DNA of 61,345 nucleotides from Gemmatimonadaceae bacterium (GCA_019752115.1 JAIEMN010000030.1:1-61345); one strand, 5' to 3'; positions 53,493-61,345 are shown, numbered from the stretch's first letter. Notes: generated by a model not told the origin, from the sequence alone. Made by a program: numbers and translations.

Positions 53493-54809
53493 ATGCCTGT
53501 TACTGAGCAGACACCCACGAGAGCCCGAGCTGCGACCTTTGCCGAAGAGATCGACGCGGTGCTCGCCGAGCCCCACACATGGCCCCGTGACATTCCCGAT
53601 TTCGGCCTTGGGTCTGTAAAGGGCTTCAAGGCTCGCGTGAACCGGGATGGCTCGGTGACGTGGTCGGTGAGCTACCGGACCCCCGGTGGCCGGGAGGCGA
53701 GCACCGTGCGCCGCGTGAAGCTCGGCGAGATGGATCCTCGCAGCCGCCAATTCCTCAGCCTGCGAGATGCCCGTCGTGAGGCCCTCGTCTATCTGGCGGA
53801 GCGACCCGAGAAGGCAGCACCGGCCCCCGAACCCGCGCCCCCACAGACGATTGGGATGCTCTTCGCTGAATACCTGAAGAGCCGAGCGGGCATCCTGAAG
53901 CCGGGAGTCCTGGCGGAATACAAGCGTCTCTTCGACCGCGAGATTGCCGACACGTTCGGCAATTGCACCGTCGAGGCAGTTACTCGCGCGGATGTTGTCC
54001 GATGGCACGAGGGCTTCAAGAAGAAAGCGTACGTCGGCAACAGAGCGCTCGCCGTCATTCGCGCCTTCTACACATGGGCGGCGAAGCGTGACCTGATCCC
54101 AGCAGGCGCGAACCCCGCGCTGCTGGTGGACAAATTCAAGGAGTCGCCGCGCGAACGGGTGTTAACCGTCGAGGAGTTCGATCGACTGAGCGAAGCACTG
54201 ACCGAGGCCGAGCTCCACGGCCTCCCGCCTGCCCCTCGCTATCGGAAGAAGCCGAAGTCAGAAACGACGGCCAAGCATCGGCCAAAGTCGGCCGATAAGC
54301 CGATTCCGGCCTCGCCCATCGCCGTGGCAGCGCTTCGTTTTCTGCTGCTCAGCGGATGGCGCCTCTCTGAAGCACTTACGCTGGGATGGGACGACCTCAA
54401 CTTCGATCTCGGTGTTGCCGTCCTCACGGACACGAAAACGGGTCGTTCTGTCCGGGCATTGGGCGCCGATGCACTGCAGCTCATTAGGCAGCAAAAGCGT
54501 AGGAAGAGCGATCCGCGCGTCTTCCCCATCAGGAGCCTGAATCGCCTCTGGGACGCCGTACGCCACGCGGCGGACCTAAAGGACCTGCGTATTCACGATC
54601 TCCGGCACAACTTCGCGACGCTCACCGCCAACGATGGCGCGCCCCAGCACTTCACCCAGAAGCTGCTCGGCCATCGGGACGCGAAATCAACCCAGCGCTA
54701 CTCCCACCTCGCCGACCAATCGGTGCGGGCGCTCGCCGACAAGACGAGCCGCACGTTGGGGGCGCGCCTCGGGCTTCCGGCGCCACCGTCAGAGTCCTCT
54801 GCGCCCTAA
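53493..54809 (+). CDS. int: Tyrosine recombinase/integrase
   Basis: 438 residues from ATG 53493; the frame is open upstream through the tRNA and is not coding there. Arm-binding and SAM-like domains come first (VNRDGSVTWSVSYRTPGGRE, IGMLFAEYLKSRAGILKPGV), then the catalytic domain: Arg in LLLSGWRLSEALTLGWDDL (~288), HxxR in IHDLRHNFATLTANDG (~369-372), His in LLGHRDAKSTQRYSHL (~394) and Tyr ~403. P4/phage-type integrase acting on the adjacent tRNA-Gln. Upstream is AT-rich with a GTGTAGCCGTG direct repeat (53450-53471). A terminator follows. Confidence 0.95.
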   Translation: MPVTEQTPTRARAATFAEEIDAVLAEPHTWPRDIPDFGLGSVKGFKARVNRDGSVTWSVSYRTPGGREASTVRRVKLGEMDPRSRQFLSLRDARREALVYLAERPEKAAPAPEPAPPQTIGMLFAEYLKSRAGILKPGVLAEYKRLFDREIADTFGNCTVEAVTRADVVRWHEGFKKKAYVGNRALAVIRAFYTWAAKRDLIPAGANPALLVDKFKESPRERVLTVEEFDRLSEALTEAELHGLPPAPRYRKKPKSETTAKHRPKSADKPIPASPIAVAALRFLLLSGWRLSEALTLGWDDLNFDLGVAVLTDTKTGRSVRALGADALQLIRQQKRRKSDPRVFPIRSLNRLWDAVRHAADLKDLRIHDLRHNFATLTANDGAPQHFTQKLLGHRDAKSTQRYSHLADQSVRALADKTSRTLGARLGLPAPPSESSAP

Positions 54810-54858
54810 GACGCGGCGACCCGAACCAAGAAGGAATATCCCAAGAGCCCTACACAAC

Positions 54859-54900
54859 AGATCCGTCAGCCCTCGCTTGCTGGCGGATCTTTCGTTTTGT
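54859..54900 (+). terminator. Rho-independent terminator after the integrase
   Basis: Stem AGATCCGTCAGC (54859-54870) with GCTGGCGGATCT (54879-54890), one G-U, loop of eight, then TTTCGTTTTG. Between the integrase stop and the next gene. Confidence 0.88.
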
Positions 54901-55075
54901 AGGATGCGGTGTCGGACTCTTGGCTTGAATTCGCGGTCGCACTCACGGGTGCACTGGGGCTGCGCGATGGCGCCCCCTTCCGACGACCACGAGCAACACC
55001 GTGCTACTTGGGGCACGGTGTCACCGCGCTCGGCGCCTTAGCGCCGCGCCTGACTCGTGAGTTGGAGCGTACCCG

Positions 55076-55366
55076 ATGACAGCATTGCCAGTCCCCGTCC
55101 CTTCCGTGGACGACGAAGACCTCCTCCTGACGGTGAAGGAGGCGGCTGCCGCCGTGCGGCTCGCGCCGTCTACTCTCGACAAGATGCGAACGCTGGGTAC
55201 CGGCCCCGAGTACTCAAAACTTGGCGGCAGAATTTTCTACTCGACGAAGGCGCTTGCTCGTTGGATTCAGAGCCGCACCCGAACGGCGGTCCATACAACA
55301 TCCGATGGTATCACCCGCGAACTGCCGAAGCGCCACGCCCCCCGCAGTCGGAAGCCGCGTCGATGA
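55076..55366 (+). CDS. AlpA/excisionase-like HTH protein
   Basis: 96 residues. EDLLLTVKEAAAAVRLAPSTLDKMR as a MerR-type HTH, GTGPEYSKLGGRIFYSTKALARWI as the wing and helix: the AlpA/HTH_17 layout of phage excisionases and regulators. The Arg/Lys-rich tail (KRHAPRSRKPRR) is unusual. Its TGA overlaps the ATG of the head-protein gene (ATGA at 55363). Confidence 0.85.
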   Translation: MTALPVPVPSVDDEDLLLTVKEAAAAVRLAPSTLDKMRTLGTGPEYSKLGGRIFYSTKALARWIQSRTRTAVHTTSDGITRELPKRHAPRSRKPRR

Positions 55367-56403
55367 ACGACACCACCGAAATGTTCGGCCCGGAGTGGCA
55401 GCTCCGGTCCATCATCGCGCGCGCCCGGGCTGGCGAGACCCTCGCCAATGACGTCCTTCGCGTCTTACGCGACGCCCACCGCGAGATCGCGGAGGACGTT
55501 GCCAAGCTCGGCATCGACAACCCGACTCGCGCACGGTACACCGCCCTACTGAAGAGCATCGAGAAGATCATCGATGAGGCATACGCCGATGCGCGTAGAG
55601 TGGCGACCGAAGGACTCCTGCAGATCGATGCTGCGGAGCGCGCGGCACTCGCCGGAGTGGCCGTCTCGCACCCGCCGTCAATCGGCTTGGAGTTGGGTAC
55701 GCAGGTTCCTCGCGCGCTCGCGGTGCAGGCGGCAGCCCTGCCGCACATTGTCGACGAGATCCCCCTTCGCGGAATCAACTTCGGTCAGTGGTGGACGCAG
55801 GGGGCCAAGGCCGCGCTCAGTCGAGTACAAGATCAGGTGCAGATTGGTCTCGTGCGCGGCGAGCATCCGCACCAGATCGCACGGCGGGTCCATCACGCGA
55901 AGAGCAAGGTAACTGGAACAGCGGGCGGCGAGGCCTGGAAGGGAACAGTGAAGGCCGCGCGCACGGTGATGCGAACGGCGGTAACCGCTGTGCAGACGCG
56001 GGCCTCCCTTGACGGAATGCGGGCAGCTGGGATCACGCGCGTCCGATTCGAGGCGATCCTCGATGCACGGACCAGCGTCATTTGCGCAGCGTTGGATGAC
56101 AGCGAGTACGACATCGATGACGCTGATCTTCCACTACCTCCTCGCCATCCGCAGTGCCGTAGCGCGCTGGTGCCGATCGTCACGTGGGCGAGCGGACCGA
56201 ACGCCGGAAAGCCCGTGATTCCGCGTGGTCGCTCGTACGAATCGTGGCTTCGAGAGCAGACCGACACGACGCAGAACAAGATCCTCGGTCGTACCCGTGC
56301 AGAAGCATGGCGAAAGGGATACGTAAGTCTCGGCGATCTTATCGCGCGCGACTCTAGGCCGCTTCGCCTTACTGAGTTGGCGGATCAGCTGCGTCCGCAC
56401 TGA
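55363..56403 (+). CDS. Phage Mu gpF-like minor head/morphogenesis protein
   Basis: 346 residues from ATG 55363. Helical N-terminal half (RSIIARARAGETLANDVLRV), then GLVRGEHPHQIARRVHHAKS and the conserved C-terminal Mu-F/SPP1-gp7 domain: RFEAILDARTSVICAALDDS, LPLPPRHPQCRSALVPIVTW. In phages this gene follows the portal and is packaged in the procapsid. Here it comes directly after an AlpA-type regulator, with no portal gene visible. Confidence 0.88.
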   Translation: MNDTTEMFGPEWQLRSIIARARAGETLANDVLRVLRDAHREIAEDVAKLGIDNPTRARYTALLKSIEKIIDEAYADARRVATEGLLQIDAAERAALAGVAVSHPPSIGLELGTQVPRALAVQAAALPHIVDEIPLRGINFGQWWTQGAKAALSRVQDQVQIGLVRGEHPHQIARRVHHAKSKVTGTAGGEAWKGTVKAARTVMRTAVTAVQTRASLDGMRAAGITRVRFEAILDARTSVICAALDDSEYDIDDADLPLPPRHPQCRSALVPIVTWASGPNAGKPVIPRGRSYESWLREQTDTTQNKILGRTRAEAWRKGYVSLGDLIARDSRPLRLTELADQLRPH

Positions 56404-56670
56404 CGCGAAAAGCGCGAGTGTGTTGTGGTTTGCACAACAGTGCGAACGTGATGAGCGACTCCTGCATTGCAGAGCGGCGACCTGTGTTGACAAGCGCGCT
56501 GATCGTCGTCACCATAGAGGTGCCGCTTACCACGGCGCTGCTAATCGCAGCACCACACCACACGGGGACACGCGCAGCGGGCCACGCGCAGGGTGTTACC
56601 CAAACTCTCTATTGAGGGTCGCAGTGCTGCGGGCGAGATCGCAGCGGTTCTTTGGTGTGGTGGGGGGGTT
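56404..56670. other. Intergenic region of the element with hairpin GTTGTG-N5-CACAAC
   Basis: 267 bases without a convincing gene. Near the start is the pair GTTGTG/CACAAC (56422-56438), then CACCACACCACACGGGG-type repeats. Contains a plausible promoter for the next gene and possibly operators for one of the two HTH proteins. No RNA gene recognised. Confidence 0.4.
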
Positions 56671-56871
56671 ATGCGGAAGATGGCTGCGAACGCAGCACTC
56701 TCGACGCGACTGCTAGATGTCGTCGCGGTCGCCGAGCAGCTCAGCTGCTCAACTGACGCCGTGCGTCGAATGATCCGACGCGGGGAGCTTTCAGCGATTC
56801 AGGTTGGCCGACTCGTTCGGGTTCACCCGGACTCGCTCGCGCGCCTCATAAGCGGAGGCGCACGCCGATGA
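56671..56871 (+). CDS. Small HTH_17 excisionase-like DNA-binding protein
   Basis: 66 residues from ATG 56671, preceded by a run of G. Single HTH_17 domain: LDVVAVAEQLSCSTDAVRRMIRRGE, then LSAIQVGRLVRVHPDSLARL. Second MerR/Xis-type protein of this element. ATGA overlap with the next gene (56868). Confidence 0.85.
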   Translation: MRKMAANAALSTRLLDVVAVAEQLSCSTDAVRRMIRRGELSAIQVGRLVRVHPDSLARLISGGARR

Positions 56872-57668
56872 CCACCATCTCTTTCGATCGCGCCCCAAGC
56901 ACCGCGACGGTCAGGCGCCTGCCCACTTCTGCACACGCAGAGCGCGCCTTTCCAGACGGCCTTGTTGCTGATGGCGCTCGACCGGTCTTCACAGTGCCCA
57001 ACGAGGCAGCGGTTCGAGAATCGCTCGGCTGGGCTGGCGACACCTTCGTCCAGCTGATCGCCGCGACGGCTGGCGTTGCGACGGAGGCGCGCGGCTCCAT
57101 CGACTGGATCGCCGACGCAGTCGTCGCGGTCGCTGGGAACTCCGATCTCTCACCTGCGGGACGCGCGAAGGCACTTGAAGCCAAGCTCGACGCAGCCAAC
57201 GCCGTGCCCGATCGGCTAGTGGAGCAGCTCGAACTCGCGGAGCGCGAGGCGGCGAGACTTCGAGCGGTCAACACCGCAGCTCGTGACACACGCGAGGCGC
57301 AGCGTGCGGCCATCGTTCGACATGTGTTCGAGTCGATGGGGCGGGATGAGGCTGGCGTTGAGATTCTTCGATGCGGAGCTGCCGCCCTCGACGGTGACCA
57401 GGACGCCATCGAGACACTTCGAGCAGTACTCGACGCACCGAAGGCATGGCGCAGTCAATACTTGCCCGGCTATGTCGAAGCGCAACGCGATACGCTTACG
57501 CTCGCGACAGATCCTGATGTCGGCGCGCGCCTCCACTGGCTCGATTGGGCGGCGACTATCGGGCACGTTGCCGTCGAAGCGCTGCGAACTTTCGTCGCAG
57601 AGGCCCGCGCGCAGGTCGGTTTTTCCAACGACCTCAACGCGTCACGCCTGACGAACGCCAATCGATGA
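56868..57668 (+). CDS. Element protein of unknown function
   Basis: 266 residues. Mostly alpha-helical with a coiled-coil-like stretch LVEQLELAEREAARLRAVNT; start MTTISFDRAPSTATVRRLPT. No signal peptide, membrane segment or known motif. Co-translated with the HTH protein in front. A hairpin AACGGGCGCC-GTTGTA-GGCGCCCGTT (57675-57700) follows its stop. Confidence 0.75.
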   Translation: MTTISFDRAPSTATVRRLPTSAHAERAFPDGLVADGARPVFTVPNEAAVRESLGWAGDTFVQLIAATAGVATEARGSIDWIADAVVAVAGNSDLSPAGRAKALEAKLDAANAVPDRLVEQLELAEREAARLRAVNTAARDTREAQRAAIVRHVFESMGRDEAGVEILRCGAAALDGDQDAIETLRAVLDAPKAWRSQYLPGYVEAQRDTLTLATDPDVGARLHWLDWAATIGHVAVEALRTFVAEARAQVGFSNDLNASRLTNANR

Positions 57669-57674
57669 AACGGC

Positions 57675-57700
57675 AACGGGCGCCGTTGTAGGCGCCCGTT
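57675..57700 (+). terminator. Perfect 10-bp-stem hairpin after the 266-residue gene
   Basis: AACGGGCGCC (57675-57684), loop GTTGTA, GGCGCCCGTT (57691-57700), seven bases after the stop. GC-rich and T-poor behind, so a weak terminator or processing site. Confidence 0.6.
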
Positions 57701-57797
57701 GATCCATCCCCATCACACCCGCGAGCGGCCCCCGTGCGAGGATCTGCCTGCTTGCGCCATACGGGCGCAATCTATTGCGCCAGACAAGGAGCAACAA

Positions 57798-58202
57798 GTG
57801 TCTTCGAAGGAACTCACGTATCTGCGCCATGACATGCACGTCCACCCGCGCATCGAGACGCTCCCGCCGGTCGAACACTTCACTTACGTGATGTTGTGGC
57901 ATATCTGCGACCACGAGGGGCGCCTCCTCGATAACCTACGCGAGATCGACGCGTTCGTTCACCATGGGCGTTCTCTCAGTTGTGCGTCGGAGCTTGAACG
58001 CCTTGCCGAACTCGGACTGATCCAGCGCTACACCGCCGCGACTGGCCATCGGCTGATTCAGATCATCGACCATGCGCGATGGTTCAAAATTTCTCCCTCG
58101 AAGTTCGTTCGCTCGAAGTATCCACCGCCGCAGGGCTATTCCCCTCCCGACCACGAAGAGACGGTTCACGGCAAACGGCCTTCGACGGAGACGGAACAAT
58201 GA
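57798..58202 (+). CDS. Winged-helix replication-type protein of the element
   Basis: 134 residues from GTG 57798; AAGGAG at 57786-57791 is well spaced and decides this start over further upstream. Sequence VHPRIETLPPVEHFTYVMLWHICDHEGRLLDNLREIDAFVHHG with LERLAELGLIQRYTAATG-HRLIQIIDHARWF is the pattern of phage helix-turn-helix replication initiators or replisome organisers. ATGA overlap with the next gene. Confidence 0.75.
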   Translation: MSSKELTYLRHDMHVHPRIETLPPVEHFTYVMLWHICDHEGRLLDNLREIDAFVHHGRSLSCASELERLAELGLIQRYTAATGHRLIQIIDHARWFKISPSKFVRSKYPPPQGYSPPDHEETVHGKRPSTETEQ

Positions 58203-58537
58203 CCACAGCCAAGCGCGCTTCGAGATCCGCGCGGCCCTGTCGGCTCTATCACGCAACCCAAACTCCGGACTTCGTCCGGGGTGACTCCAGAGTTACACTT
58301 GGGTTGCTGCGGACTGAGTCCGAAGTAGCTCCGAGCCGACTCCGACTAGAAGGTGAAGGTGTAGTTCGCGGTTTAGCTGGAGGTGTAGGCGAAGGCTTCC
58401 GCGATTTGCCCGCGCCTACGCCTTCCCATTGTGCTGCGCACGTGCCTACTCTCGCCTGCGAACCGCTCGCCGGATCAGGGTCACGGTCGACGCGCATCGT
58501 AGCCACTCGGCGGGTCAGCGCTGGGGGCGATCGATGA
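58199..58537 (+). CDS. Basic protein of unknown function, uncertain
   Basis: 112 residues, ATG overlapping the previous stop and its stop overlapping the next ATG (ATGA both sides), which argues for a real gene. Composition is Arg/Ser/Pro-rich (TTAKRASRSARPCRLYHATQ) without motif. The DNA contains CCGGAC-TTC-GTCCGG and repeated ACTCCG/GACTCC blocks, so it could instead be a replication-origin-like region translated by chance. Confidence 0.45.
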   Translation: MTTAKRASRSARPCRLYHATQTPDFVRGDSRVTLGLLRTESEVAPSRLRLEGEGVVRGLAGGVGEGFRDLPAPTPSHCAAHVPTLACEPLAGSGSRSTRIVATRRVSAGGDR

Positions 58538-59109
58538 GCAATCTCGACGTGATACTCAGTTTGGCACGTTCGCCCGACGATCGACGTTTGCTTTCCGGTT
58601 GGTACGCGTCAGCGACTACCGAAAAAATGCAAACGGCGCTCGAATGGGGCGTCCGAACACAGAACCACGTCAAGGGTCCGCTGCTGGCTGCGCTCTCGCG
58701 AGCATGGCAGTTCTTCCGCACACAGGGGCGCTCCGATTGGGATGCCAAGCAGCTCACGCTTGAAGCGCTCGAAGAGCTATTCCGGAAGAAGGGCCTCGAC
58801 CTCGGCAGAAACTTTTCAGACGGCTCCTTCGAGGCGTTCTACACGCGGATGGCAACTCGGCTGCCCGCTCGCCGAGAGCGACTCGCACCACCGACCCCAG
58901 CTGCAACTGAAGGCTTTCAGCCGCAGCACCTGCCGGAGGTCGACGATCGGTCGGAAGCCGAACGTGAAGCACAGCGCCGTGAGAACGAAGCCGCCATCGC
59001 GTCGTTCTGGGCCGCTCAGGGTCGCATCGGAGTCGGTGGTACGGCTCCGGACCTCGCGGAGCGTAAGCGTCAACTCCAGCGGCAGATCGCCTCGTGGCGT
59101 TCGGCCTAG
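58534..59109 (+). CDS. Element protein of unknown function
   Basis: 191 residues from ATG 58534, GGGGG eight bases in front. Helical: LDVILSLARSPDDRRLLSGW, KMQTALEWGVRTQNHVKGPL, WDAKQLTLEALEELFRKKGL; charged C-terminal third (SEAEREAQRRENEAAIASFW). Could be a replication helper (helicase-loader position) but no motif supports it. Confidence 0.7.
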   Translation: MSNLDVILSLARSPDDRRLLSGWYASATTEKMQTALEWGVRTQNHVKGPLLAALSRAWQFFRTQGRSDWDAKQLTLEALEELFRKKGLDLGRNFSDGSFEAFYTRMATRLPARRERLAPPTPAATEGFQPQHLPEVDDRSEAEREAQRRENEAAIASFWAAQGRIGVGGTAPDLAERKRQLQRQIASWRSA

Positions 59110-59187
59110 AGACCAACCCCTCAAAGGGCCGCCTGTCGCTAGAAGAGCACATCAGCGGCCCGATCGACCCCGTACTCGACCCAGACC

Positions 59188-59550
59188 ATGGCTCCACGAA
59201 AGAAGCCGCTGAAGTCCTCTGTAAGCGCCTCGATGTCTCGCTACGATCGTGCCCAAGCAGGCGGCGACGGAAAGGAAGCACTCCGGCGTGAACGCATGGC
59301 CGAAGCGGCAGCAGAGATGCAACCGCTCCGGACTGCCGATGATGCCTTAGAACGCCTCGACCAAATTGGCCGGTTTGCCGTGGCTGGGATCATTGCCGGT
59401 ACCAGCGCGACGGCTGCCGCCAATGCGACCCGTGCATGGGCCGCTGTTCACCGGGATGTGAAGCTCGCGGCAGAGGTGGAGCGCCTGAAGGCTGAGCTGA
59501 AGGCGGCGAAGGCCGAACGCCCCGATGCGCCGCGCGTGGTTCGTCGATGA
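59188..59550 (+). CDS. Putative small terminase subunit
   Basis: 120 residues, ATG 59188. Basic start (APRKKPLKSSVSASMSRYDR), helical core ALERLDQIGRFAVAGIIAG, coiled-coil LAAEVERLKAELKAAKAERP. Identified mainly by position: it overlaps the terL start by four bases (ATGA), the usual terS-terL arrangement. It would recognise packaging sites on DNA. Confidence 0.65.
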   Translation: MAPRKKPLKSSVSASMSRYDRAQAGGDGKEALRRERMAEAAAEMQPLRTADDALERLDQIGRFAVAGIIAGTSATAAANATRAWAAVHRDVKLAAEVERLKAELKAAKAERPDAPRVVRR

Positions 59551-61103
59551 GAGGGGGCCGACGACTCGAACGGGATCTCTCGCAACTCGCCAGCGACGTA
59601 GGCGCCTTCGCCGATCCGCCAGCGCGCTTCAGAGTACCTGCGGGGCACTCCTACCACGGTGATCCGGTCGGCTTCGTGAAGGATCGACTGCGGGCGCAGA
59701 GCGCCACGCATCGGACGAGCGGCGAACCGTACCAATTCGCGTGGCTTGGGTCGCTGACGGCCAACGATCAGGTGGTAATTCGCACGTCACACGGGGTTGG
59801 CAAAACCACGGCGCTTTCATGGGCGGCGTTATGGTGGCTGACATCGAGACCCGAGTCGTTGGTAATCGCCCTGGCACCCACTGCCGATCGCCAAGCCCGT
59901 GGCATCCTTGCCCGCGAGGTCGAGAAGTGGGCGCGGATCGGCGGTATCGATCTCCGGCGCGACGGCTACACGCTCAACCACGACGCAAATAGCGCGCGCC
60001 TTGTGATGCTCAGCGGCATGGCCGATGTCGGCAACATCGAGGGACTTCACGCCCCTGCTGTGCTGCTCATCGCCGATGAGGCCAAGTCTCTCACGGTCGA
60101 GACCCTCGATGCTCTCGCGGGCGCCTTGACCGGCGACGAGGCGCGAACACTGATGGCCAGCACGCCGGGGGCTGCCGTTGGCGCCTTCTACGATGCCTGT
60201 TCCGACGACACCGGAACATGGGTTGCACACCATATCGGCGCACCGGACAGCAGCAACGTGAACCCCAAGTGGGTACAACGGCAGGCCGCGAAGTGGGGGA
60301 CGTCCTCCCCGAGCTATATCACGCGAGTCCTTGGCGAGTTCGTCCTCGACGGGTCCGGACAGCTCTTCCCGTGGGGCCTGCTGCATGCCTCGCAGGCGTG
60401 GGAGCCCGTGGTCCCCCCGTCCCGTCATCGCTACCGCCAGACCACCATGGGCGTGGACGTCGCGCGATCGATTGCCGGGGACGCGTCGGCAGTCGTGGTC
60501 GTGAAGGACGGGCGGGTGATCCACCGGGAGACGTGGCGGGAGGCGGACTCGATGATCACCACCCAGCGGGTCGTTGCCCTTGTCGCGCAGTTCTCGCCCC
60601 AGAGCATTCGCGTCGACGCGAGCGGTCCCGGTGGGGGGGTGGTCGATCGCCTCCGGCAGCTCCGGTATCCCGTGGAAGCCGTCTACTTCGGCGGTCGCGC
60701 GTCCGAGCCGGAACGCCTCGCCAACTGGCGCGCCGAAGCCTATCACACGCTCCGGAGTCGGCTGGATGATCGCTCCCTTGCCCTGCCTGCCGATGATCGC
60801 CTGTGCGAGGAGCTAGCCGCCCTGACGGTGCTGTTCGATCGCACCGGACGGCTGCAGCTGGTCTCGAAAGACGAGGTCCGCGCGAAGCTGGGCCGAAGCC
60901 CCGACCTCGCCGATGCGCTCGCCCTCGCCGTGGCCGTCGGCGACCCGAACCTCGCCTCGCTGGCGCCGGTACGCCTGTCTGTCGGTCCGGCCACGTACTT
61001 CTCGCTCTCGCACCCGTCGCTCAACCGCCCCGATGGACTCGTGCCGTCTGGTGATCCCGTTCTCCGGATGCAGGAGCGCTGGCGTGGACGGCAGGCGAGC
61101 TAG
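59547..61103 (+). CDS. terL: Large terminase subunit (DNA-packaging ATPase/nuclease)
   Basis: 518 residues. ATPase: Walker A VIRTSHGVGKTTALSW (~81-92), Walker B AVLLIADEAKSLTVETLDAL (~173-178), coupling ARTLMASTPGAAVGAFYDAC. RuvC-like nuclease: Asp in TTMGVDVARSIAGDASAVV (~301), Asp in SIRVDASGPGGGVVDRL (~355), Asp in SPDLADALALAVAVG (~452). Complete. It packages DNA into procapsids. Its stop overlaps the stop of a truncated gene on the other strand. Confidence 0.93.
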   Translation: MRGGRRLERDLSQLASDVGAFADPPARFRVPAGHSYHGDPVGFVKDRLRAQSATHRTSGEPYQFAWLGSLTANDQVVIRTSHGVGKTTALSWAALWWLTSRPESLVIALAPTADRQARGILAREVEKWARIGGIDLRRDGYTLNHDANSARLVMLSGMADVGNIEGLHAPAVLLIADEAKSLTVETLDALAGALTGDEARTLMASTPGAAVGAFYDACSDDTGTWVAHHIGAPDSSNVNPKWVQRQAAKWGTSSPSYITRVLGEFVLDGSGQLFPWGLLHASQAWEPVVPPSRHRYRQTTMGVDVARSIAGDASAVVVVKDGRVIHRETWREADSMITTQRVVALVAQFSPQSIRVDASGPGGGVVDRLRQLRYPVEAVYFGGRASEPERLANWRAEAYHTLRSRLDDRSLALPADDRLCEELAALTVLFDRTGRLQLVSKDEVRAKLGRSPDLADALALAVAVGDPNLASLAPVRLSVGPATYFSLSHPSLNRPDGLVPSGDPVLRMQERWRGRQAS

Positions 61104-61262
61104 CGAGGATTCGCCTTGTACCACGCGTTGAGGAACTCATCCAGCATTCCATCAAGATTGCTATTGAATCCCTCAGCGAACTTTGATCGCCCAACCGAGA
61201 GAATCCGTTGCGTGGAAGACCACGTGGTCGCGTAGAAGCGAAGTGGGCTCGGTGCTGATCTC
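61100..61262 (-). pseudogene. 3' remnant of a minus-strand gene, cut by insertion-sequence-like DNA
   Basis: Reading leftward to the TAG at 61102-61100, the frame gives about 54 codons ending in KFAEGFNSNLDGMLDEF-LNAWYKANPR, a natural-looking protein end. Going upstream it loses sense at the repeats starting near 61265 and meets a stop just beyond. A gene broken by an insertion at about 61265 explains this. Family unknown. Confidence 0.55.
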
Positions 61263-61275
61263 GACACACCCCGGT

Positions 61276-61321
61276 GGACACCTCAAATCCGGCCACTGAT
61301 GTACACCGCAAAACCGGCCAC
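61276..61321. mobile_element. Terminal repeat of an insertion sequence (IS21-like), at window edge
   Basis: Two direct repeats, GGACACCTCAAATCCGGCCAC (61276-61296) and GTACACCGCAAAACCGGCCAC (61301-61321), match at 18 of 21 positions with a 25-base period. Repeated ends with ACCxCAAAxCCGGCCA are typical of IS21-family elements. The transposase, if present, would be to the right of 61345. Confidence 0.5.
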
Positions 61322-61345
61322 CACGCTGACGGGCTGAGGCTGGTT

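Noticed and set aside
61021-61311. 96-codon minus-strand frame over the terL end
   Set aside because: Arg/Ser-rich product; the neighbouring frame ending at 61100 reads as a natural protein end.

Overview
The window is a GC-rich chromosomal segment from a bacterium that exports many proteins. The families present (VPS10/sortilin-like BNR protein, TolB-type beta-propeller fused to an amidohydrolase, M14 peptidase with a Gly/Pro-rich tail, DPP-IV-like S9 peptidase, GMC dehydrogenase with a Tat-type small subunit) and the codon usage resemble Gemmatimonadota. That assignment is an inference from gene content; there is no rRNA or marker gene here to prove it.

Layout. 1-7.8 kb: secreted peptidase and beta-propeller genes (M14 carboxypeptidase cut by the left edge, DUF1028, VPS10-like) and a His/Met-rich exported protein. 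8.0-14.4 kb: a tightly packed RND tripartite efflux operon (TolC-like, adaptor, pump) with DUF2892 and thioredoxin-2 genes, facing an ArsR-type regulator. 14.9-19.0 kb: OsmC, then a translationally coupled set of secreted amidohydrolase, Tat-signal small subunit and Fe-S-type GMC dehydrogenase. 19-34 kb: small regulators, secreted hydrolases (S9, TolB-amidohydrolase, esterase, GH29, S8 subtilisin), a duplicated cupredoxin-like protein, a TauE-type permease and an MFS pump. 35-40 kb: a Baeyer-Villiger monooxygenase, SDR and alpha/beta-hydrolase operon, divergent from an S15/CocE hydrolase. 40.9-43.3 kb: an arsenic operon (arsR, arsM, arsN2, arsC) with two recognisable ArsR boxes. 43.3-51.1 kb: DUF1259, GDSL lipase, aldo-keto reductase with divergent LysR, GDCCVxC protein, and an ECF42-type sigma factor with two YCII/DGPF genes.

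51.1-61.3 kb is accessory DNA. Two partial copies of the 3' end of a tRNA-Gln(CUG) gene lie 2.1 kb apart. Between them sit a secreted protein of unknown function and a DUF4160/DUF2442 pair. Immediately after the second copy begins an integrated element: tyrosine integrase, AlpA-like DNA-binding protein, Mu gpF-like minor head protein, a second HTH protein, a winged-helix replication-type protein, unknown genes, and small and large terminase subunits. No portal, major capsid or tail gene is visible. On the right it ends in a truncated opposite-strand gene abutting insertion-sequence-like terminal repeats at the window edge.

The most interesting signals are: (i) the paired ECF42-type promoters (TGTCGA-N17-CGAC) on both strands between the divergent DGPF genes; (ii) the nested tRNA-Gln attachment scars and the packaging-gene-bearing satellite-like element; (iii) several long intergenic palindromes, 80 to about 145 bp overall and unrelated in sequence, mostly at gene ends; (iv) two ArsR boxes, one before arsR and a one-mismatch copy before arsM.
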